The translations under genes were made by a program, and so were the position numbers. Positions 60,640-64,000 of a stretch of DNA of 64,000 nucleotides are shown here, one piece after another; positions within the stretch are counted from its first letter, which is position 1; each line of letters starts with the position of its first letter. This DNA is from Fibrobacter succinogenes (GTDB lineage Bacteria > Fibrobacterota > Fibrobacteria > Fibrobacterales > Fibrobacteraceae), in assembly GCA_902799745.1 (NCBI GenBank), contig CADCBQ010000003.1:1-64000 (forward strand), given 5' to 3'. The notes under the pieces were generated by a model. The model saw only the letters and a program-made list of their open reading frames with translations. It was not told the origin of the DNA and made no database searches.

Positions 60640-61884
60640 GTGGACTGTTCCAACGAAAAGCCGCTACTCGCCGTGATTAGCCAAGGTTGCGCAGCCAACT
60701 TTGGCGATGGCGAAAAGATTGCAAGATCATTTGCAAGCGAATACCGCGTAACCTTCGGGATGCCCGAATCGCAAAAACCCGATGCATTCGTGCTGAATGT
60801 TTGCACCGTGAAAGGAAACGCAGGCGCACTCAAGCTGCTGCGAGAAGCCTTAAGCACGGCCCCCGAAGCAAAACTCTTTATCACGGGCTGTGCGCCGAAA
60901 GATTTCCGCGAAGAAGTCGCAAAGATAACGGACAAGGTTGTATATACGAGTTTGAGGGAGCTCGGACGGGGAATGCTGACCCTGCCCCTGCGAGAATCGC
61001 CGCTGGTAGGCATCGTCAATATCGAAGAAGGGTGCCTCGACGCCTGCGCCTATTGCTCTACAAGGCTCGTGAAAGGCCGTTTGCACAGCTACCCTGCCGC
61101 AGACATCGTGCAACAAGTAAAAAGCCTCGTAAGCGACGGATGCGTTGAAATTCAGCTGACTGGGCAAGACTGCGGCTGCTACGGATTCGATACCGGCACC
61201 AACCTCGCCGAACTCGTGCAACAGATTTTGGCAGAAGTCCCGGGCAATTACAAGATGCGCCTTGGCATGGGAAACCCACGCCACATGATGCAGTATCTAG
61301 ACGATCTCTTAAAATGTTTTGAAGACGATCGCGTCTACAAATTCATTCACCTGCCCGTGCAAAGCGGTAGCGAAAACATTCTCAAGGCCATGAACCGCAA
61401 GCATTCCGCAGACGACTACGTGATGCTTGCCGAGGCGTTCAACAAGTTTCCGCTATTCACGCTCAGCACCGACTTGATAGTCGGATTCCCCGGCGAAACC
61501 GAGCAGGATTTTCAAGACACGCTCGACATTCTCGAAAAGACGCGCCCGACGGTCTGCAACATCACCCGCTTCGTGGCACGCCCGAATACGCCCGCCTACA
61601 AGATGGCTGGCGCCGTTCCCGACGAAGTCAAGCACATTCGTTCTGCCACCCTTGCCGAAGCCTTCCAGCGCATCGCAACCGAGAATAACGCCCGCTGGGT
61701 AGGCCAAATCGAAACCGTGGTCATCGAAAAGCCAGGCTACCGCAAGGGCACCTACATCGCCCGGAACGCCGCCTACCGCCCCGTCGCCATCACTAGCGAA
61801 AAGCCGCTACAGCCGGGCGAAAGATTCACCGTCAGCATCGCTGCCGCCGAACCCTTCGCCCTTATCGGGAACATTACCGATTAA
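60640..61884 (+). CDS. Archaeal/eukaryal-type tRNA t6A37 methylthiotransferase (e-MtaB-like)
   Basis: 414 residues from GTG 60640; a TTG at 60625 overlapping the previous stop is possible. MTTase domain Cys residues occur in VISQGCAANFGDGE, LNVCTVKGNAG and FITGCAPK; the radical-SAM motif is EEGCLDACAYCSTRLVKGRL, followed by QLTGQDCGCYGFDTGTNLAE and MRLGMGNPRHMM; a TRAM-like domain ends the chain. NVCTVKG and GMGNP..M resemble archaeal and eukaryal e-MtaB/CDKAL1 (TIGR01578) rather than bacterial MtaB. The enzyme would convert t6A37 to ms2t6A37. Adjacent to the SpoIID gene. Confidence 0.85.
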   Translation: MDCSNEKPLLAVISQGCAANFGDGEKIARSFASEYRVTFGMPESQKPDAFVLNVCTVKGNAGALKLLREALSTAPEAKLFITGCAPKDFREEVAKITDKVVYTSLRELGRGMLTLPLRESPLVGIVNIEEGCLDACAYCSTRLVKGRLHSYPAADIVQQVKSLVSDGCVEIQLTGQDCGCYGFDTGTNLAELVQQILAEVPGNYKMRLGMGNPRHMMQYLDDLLKCFEDDRVYKFIHLPVQSGSENILKAMNRKHSADDYVMLAEAFNKFPLFTLSTDLIVGFPGETEQDFQDTLDILEKTRPTVCNITRFVARPNTPAYKMAGAVPDEVKHIRSATLAEAFQRIATENNARWVGQIETVVIEKPGYRKGTYIARNAAYRPVAITSEKPLQPGERFTVSIAAAEPFALIGNITD

Positions 61885-61924
61885 TCCAATCGAGCCTTAA
61901 TAAAAGCCCCTTTTCGAAATCCGC

Positions 61925-61955
61925 AAAAAAAATCCCGCCGGCTTCGCCAGCGGGA
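61925..61955 (-). terminator. Terminator of the fibro-slime gene
   Basis: Minus strand TCCCGC-T-GGC, loop GAA, GCC-G-GCGGGA (one mismatched pair), followed by eight T. It lies between convergent genes. Confidence 0.85.
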
Positions 61956-61978
61956 AAATTCTTTAAGCGGTTTTCGAA

Positions 61979-64000
61979 TTACTTGTTCTTGGCGCGCTTG
62001 TAACCACGTCTATAAGTTTCAAACGTACGAGAGTAGTAAACCGTTTGAGCGTAGGTACCGTTACCCGACTTGATGCAAGGACGATAAGATTCCTGAATGA
62101 AGGTCACCTGGTAAATGTAGGGACCAGTTGCAACAGCTCTACCATTCTGGGAAACCGGATACATCTTCACCGTGATAAAGCCGGCACCCGTTTCACCGTA
62201 GTACATAGAGCCGTCACCGCAAGAACCCTGAGCAGCACCCAAAGCAGCATGGAATTCATCTTCGTTCATGCTCTTCTGGTACTGGCTCACGAAATGACCC
62301 AGGTGGTCAAACACACGGACATTGATGCGGAACGGGCCCATGACCGGGTAAGACACGCTGAAGCAGCTTTCGGTTCCATTCGAATAACACATCGACATTG
62401 CAGATTGCTGACCACCCACATATGCTTTCGTCACGCCATTCATAGAACCGTCAGGACTTGTCTGAGAGAAGATTTTCTTTTCATCATTTGTGAGTGCAAG
62501 CGGGTTGTTATCCTTACCCACGCCAGTCGGCACAGAAGTGAACAAAAGGTCTGCGGTATAGTCTAGCGGCAATTCGCCATCGTGGCTTTCCGCAATATTG
62601 GTAAGAATGCTTGCCTGAGCGGTAAAGTCCGGACGAACAATCGCGGAGTCCAACACGAACGGAGAAATAATGGTCGGAGCTCTAAATTCAGCTTCAGGCC
62701 AATCTTCCGGCTTATCCGGGTAACCCACCACAGACTTACCCGAAGCAGAGGTAATGCTAAACGTCATCTTCTCATTCCAAGCCATCAAGGCATTCCAAGT
62801 CGCCTCGTCAATGCCCTGAGAAGCATAGTCGGCCTTTTGGACCTTATATTCGTCACTATTCAAGAATTCCTGATCCTTGGGCGAGTTGAACGCAATCTTA
62901 TCACCACTGATAACAATCGGGTTTTCAGCTATCTTGCCGTTTTCATCCATCAAGACGCCTTCAAAGGTGTACTGGACACCTGCAGAGCCCATGTTTTCGC
63001 CTTCATTGACGCTTGTAACATAGTAGCCATAAGTCTTGACAGTCTTAACGCCCGTTGCCGGGTCAGTTTCCGTACGCATCACGATAATCGTGGGCACGGT
63101 ACTTCCGTATAATTTAATGTTCTGAAGAGTCGTGGCATCCAACGTCGTATTCAAGAACATGGTCACCGTCTGGTTGCCACTCGAGTCAAGTTTTGCAGAC
63201 ACGCTACCAATAGCGGGCTGACCATAGCGAGACGGGGCAAGTTCAGAAAGGGAGCTGCGGATACGCAGGTTAGAACCATCGGACTGGCGGTCTGCATAGA
63301 AGAAGTGCAGATAATGCCAGGAGTCGTTGAGCCAAGTTCCATCGACATCAAGCTTGGCAGCGCAAGAATCAAGCAAAGGATCTCCCGGACGGCAACCATG
63401 CATATTGGTAGACAGGTAATCCATATCGGCAGTACCGGCAGCGGCAAGGTGAGTACCACCCAAGTCAACCACCAACACACCGTCCACGAAAATCCACATG
63501 TCATCGTCACCGGTGAATTTAAAGACTTCTTTCTGGCCCTTCTTGTACTTGAACTTGGCAACACCCATCATGGTGAAACCATAGTTGCGCAAATGGCGGA
63601 GACCAATGTTATTGGGCTTGCCGACCGCACTGAGAGCGGCATTAATAGCGGCATCCGGGTTCCTAGGACCACCCGCACCAATCCATGCGTTGCACAGATT
63701 CGCGGTAGTATCACCCATGAAGTCCGTCTGGGTTTCAGCCCACTGGTACGAATAAGGCGGGCAGAAAATGGAAAGGCTCTGAGGACCATATTGGTTCGGG
63801 AACAATGGCTTTTGAGAAACCCACTGGAACTGACCATCTTCGGTAATACTATCAAGCGGGAAATAACCACCATTGTTCCAGTTCTTGTCGATTTCGAAAT
63901 ATCTACCATCGCTAGCATCCTGATCCAGGATCAAAGTCGTATTCGTACGCTTGTTGATACCATCGACATCGGCATACCACTGTTCAAAATACTGGTTGTC
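61979..64000 (-). CDS. Fibro-slime domain protein, C-terminal 673 residues (start outside the window)
   Basis: The frame is open to base 64000, so the N-terminus is missing. The fibro-slime (TIGR02148, PA14-like) signature is EVFKFTGDDDMWIFVDGVLV followed by VDLGGTHLAAAG, preceded by YFEQWYADVDGINKRTN; Asp residues in GDDD probably bind calcium. After it come WHYLHFFYADRQSDGSNLRI, a middle region of Ig-like strands and a C-terminal domain with a basic end (YRRGYKRAKNK). Fibro-slime proteins of F. succinogenes are outer-membrane proteins associated with adhesion to cellulose. No cellulase module is visible in the part shown. Confidence 0.92.
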   Translation of the reverse strand, partial: DNQYFEQWYADVDGINKRTNTTLILDQDASDGRYFEIDKNWNNGGYFPLDSITEDGQFQWVSQKPLFPNQYGPQSLSIFCPPYSYQWAETQTDFMGDTTANLCNAWIGAGGPRNPDAAINAALSAVGKPNNIGLRHLRNYGFTMMGVAKFKYKKGQKEVFKFTGDDDMWIFVDGVLVVDLGGTHLAAAGTADMDYLSTNMHGCRPGDPLLDSCAAKLDVDGTWLNDSWHYLHFFYADRQSDGSNLRIRSSLSELAPSRYGQPAIGSVSAKLDSSGNQTVTMFLNTTLDATTLQNIKLYGSTVPTIIVMRTETDPATGVKTVKTYGYYVTSVNEGENMGSAGVQYTFEGVLMDENGKIAENPIVISGDKIAFNSPKDQEFLNSDEYKVQKADYASQGIDEATWNALMAWNEKMTFSITSASGKSVVGYPDKPEDWPEAEFRAPTIISPFVLDSAIVRPDFTAQASILTNIAESHDGELPLDYTADLLFTSVPTGVGKDNNPLALTNDEKKIFSQTSPDGSMNGVTKAYVGGQQSAMSMCYSNGTESCFSVSYPVMGPFRINVRVFDHLGHFVSQYQKSMNEDEFHAALGAAQGSCGDGSMYYGETGAGFITVKMYPVSQNGRAVATGPYIYQVTFIQESYRPCIKSGNGTYAQTVYYSRTFETYRRGYKRAKNK

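Overview
The window comes from a Fibrobacter-type bacterium (phylum Fibrobacterota, fibre-degrading gut lineage). Evidence: two FISUMP-domain (Fibrobacter major paralogous domain) lipoproteins, a TIGR02147-family regulator, a fibro-slime protein, and many exported lipoproteins whose lipobox is followed by Ser-rich linkers (SSSS blocks). The housekeeping genes are compact, with frequent 1- or 4-base stop/start overlaps.

Layout. 0-5.4 kb: 5' end of glyA, a FISUMP lipoprotein behind an Rpn-type nuclease, a POTRA/beta-barrel protein and a thioredoxin-like protein. 5.5-15 kb: class A PBP, tRNA-Arg(ACG), an XRE regulator, rlmN plus a methyltransferase, a YchJ-like protein, argC-obg-smpB-amidase. 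15-20 kb: a TIGR02147 regulator in an overlapping operon with two lipoproteins that share an unrecognised C...CxC domain, a Ser/Glu-repeat lipoprotein, and a carboxypeptidase-regulatory-like lipoprotein. 20-23.5 kb: anaerobic ribonucleotide reductase operon nrdD, a separate 48-residue glycyl-radical gene, then nrdG, with NrdR-like boxes upstream. 23.7-30.4 kb (minus): lptF-lptG-GGDEF-Na/solute symporter-SIMPL. 30.5-35 kb: bamD, a barrel-like protein, a PHP protein, a rhomboid; then a TPR membrane protein and tRNA-Thr(CGT). 35.8-41 kb (minus): XPB-type helicase, YebC protein, a secreted poly-Lys protein, a phosphohexomutase.

41.2-47 kb is the most accessory part: a second FISUMP lipoprotein behind a different Rpn-type nuclease, then an AT-rich four-gene operon (zinc ribbon/OB membrane protein, RDD protein, GLUG-repeat lipoprotein, NERD nuclease-like protein). 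47-64 kb: dapA with an acidic Cys-cluster protein, DUF1846 protein, diguanylate cyclase, purF, the rpsP-rimM-trmD-rplS operon, two tandem cNMP-binding-domain proteins, yajC, def, SpoIID-like protein, an archaeal/eukaryal-type methylthiotransferase, and the 3' part of a fibro-slime protein.

Cross-cutting observations. Many promoters share an E. coli-like -35 (TTGACA) 17 bp from a -10 that reads TAnnTTTG, like the Bacteroidota consensus. Several genes begin only 8-11 bases after this -10, so their transcripts should be almost leaderless; several starts are corrected on that basis. The most notable single finding is the split anaerobic ribonucleotide reductase, with its glycyl-radical loop on its own small gene.
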